Assembly (NCBI GenBank): GCA_023393485.1
Contig: JAEWLD010000223.1
Coordinates: 1-6,374, forward strand
DNA length: 6,374 nucleotides
From: Bacteroidota bacterium
GTDB lineage: Bacteria > Bacteroidota > Bacteroidia > Flavobacteriales > Flavobacteriaceae
Reading direction: 5' to 3'
In this document: in pieces, positions 6,061 to 6,374 of the stretch
How the letters are laid out: the number at the start of each line of letters is the position of its first letter
Numbering within the stretch: position 1 is the first letter of the stretch
Made by a program: the position numbers and the translations under genes
Notes under the pieces: generated by a model
Databases searched by the model: none
Seen by the model: only the letters and a program-made list of their open reading frames with translations
Told to the model about the DNA's origin: nothing

Positions 6061-6374
6061 CACCGTTCCATTCGGCGTGGAATTGTGCGAGGAAATCTTC
6101 CATGAATTTGTGTCGCTCTGCGGCGATCCGCTTTCCGGTTTCGGTGTTCATAAGGTCTTTGAGCAACAGCAATTTTTCGTAGAAATGGTTGATTGTCGGG
6201 CTATCGGACTTTTTGTACTGATCCTTGGTCATGTTTGTCACCGGCGGAATCCCAGGATTGTAAAGCGCGCGATTCTTAAACCCGCCGTAGTTGAAACAAC
6301 GCGCAATACCGATGGCGCCAATGGCATCCAATCTGTCCGCGTCCTGGACAATCCCGAGTTCTTTTGAATTGAAT
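6053..6374 (-). CDS. HD-domain phosphohydrolase, YedJ/YpgQ-like, C-terminal part
   Basis: About 106 C-terminal codons are visible, and the 5' end lies beyond the right edge. The first readable residues are [19 protein letters not shown] followed by IARCFNYGG. This string is diagnostic for the YedJ/YpgQ subgroup of HD metal-dependent phosphohydrolases; the Asp of [10 protein letters not shown] is the last metal ligand of the HD site. The earlier His and His-Asp ligands are outside the window. The rest ([19 protein letters not shown], then a helical tail to AEWNGEK) matches the usual C-terminal helices. B. subtilis YpgQ is reported to be a nucleoside triphosphate pyrophosphohydrolase; this substrate is only inferred here. 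A TTG at 6329-6331 is not the start, because the conserved motif continues upstream of it. The TAA (6053-6055) lies within the T-tract of the convergent terminator. Confidence 0.87.
   Translation of the reverse strand, partial: FNSKELGIVQDADRLDAIGAIGIARCFNYGGFKNRALYNPGIPPVTNMTKDQYKKSDSPTINHFYEKLLLLKDLMNTETGKRIAAERHKFMEDFLAQFHAEWNGEK

Noticed and set aside
6053..6331. A complete 92-residue minus-strand gene starting at TTG 6331
   Set aside because: The conserved motif [10 protein letters not shown] continues upstream of this TTG to the window edge, so this is the C-terminal part of a longer HD-domain protein.

Overview
The window reads as chromosomal DNA from a member of the Bacteroidota, most likely a flavobacterium of moderate GC content. 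The reasons are the gene content and order (ferrochelatase tail, MATE transporter, HemJ, NtrY-like kinase, crotonase), the near absence of Shine-Dalgarno sites with A-rich leaders instead, and a secreted protein whose signal peptide ends in the Ala-Gln style common in that phylum. No mobile element, CRISPR array, tRNA or rRNA was seen.

Positions 1-4313 look like one plus-strand operon with essentially no intergenic space. It holds the 3' end of hemH (ferrochelatase), a MATE-family efflux transporter (177-1511), hemJ (protoporphyrinogen IX oxidase, often annotated as CopD family; 1511-2050), a membrane-bound NtrY-like sensor histidine kinase without an adjacent response regulator (2047-3534), and an enoyl-CoA hydratase (3531-4313). 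The four junctions are TAA directly followed by ATG, TGATG, GTGA and ATGA, so the genes are probably translationally coupled. HemJ makes protoporphyrin IX, which HemH metallates, so the operon carries the last two steps of heme synthesis with a transporter gene between them.

A 150-bp gap (4314-4463) with a weak Bacteroidota-type promoter candidate and a small dyad precedes a 519-residue secreted protein of unknown function (4464-6023). That gene ends in a clear intrinsic terminator (6030-6060). The terminator's T-tract overlaps the stop codon of a convergent minus-strand gene, the C-terminal part of a YedJ/YpgQ-type HD-domain phosphohydrolase that runs off the right edge.

The most unusual observation is at the left edge. 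The first 62 bases align codon for codon with the conserved ferrochelatase C-terminal region, but codons where Glu is expected read TAA, TAG, TAA and TAA, and the expected Asp reads TAT. All five fit a G-to-T change at the first codon base. From position 63 the reading frame is clean. This is either a contig-edge or read-error artefact or a genuinely damaged hemH. I do not see convincing evidence of a wholly new biological system; most genes belong to known families in a compact operon.
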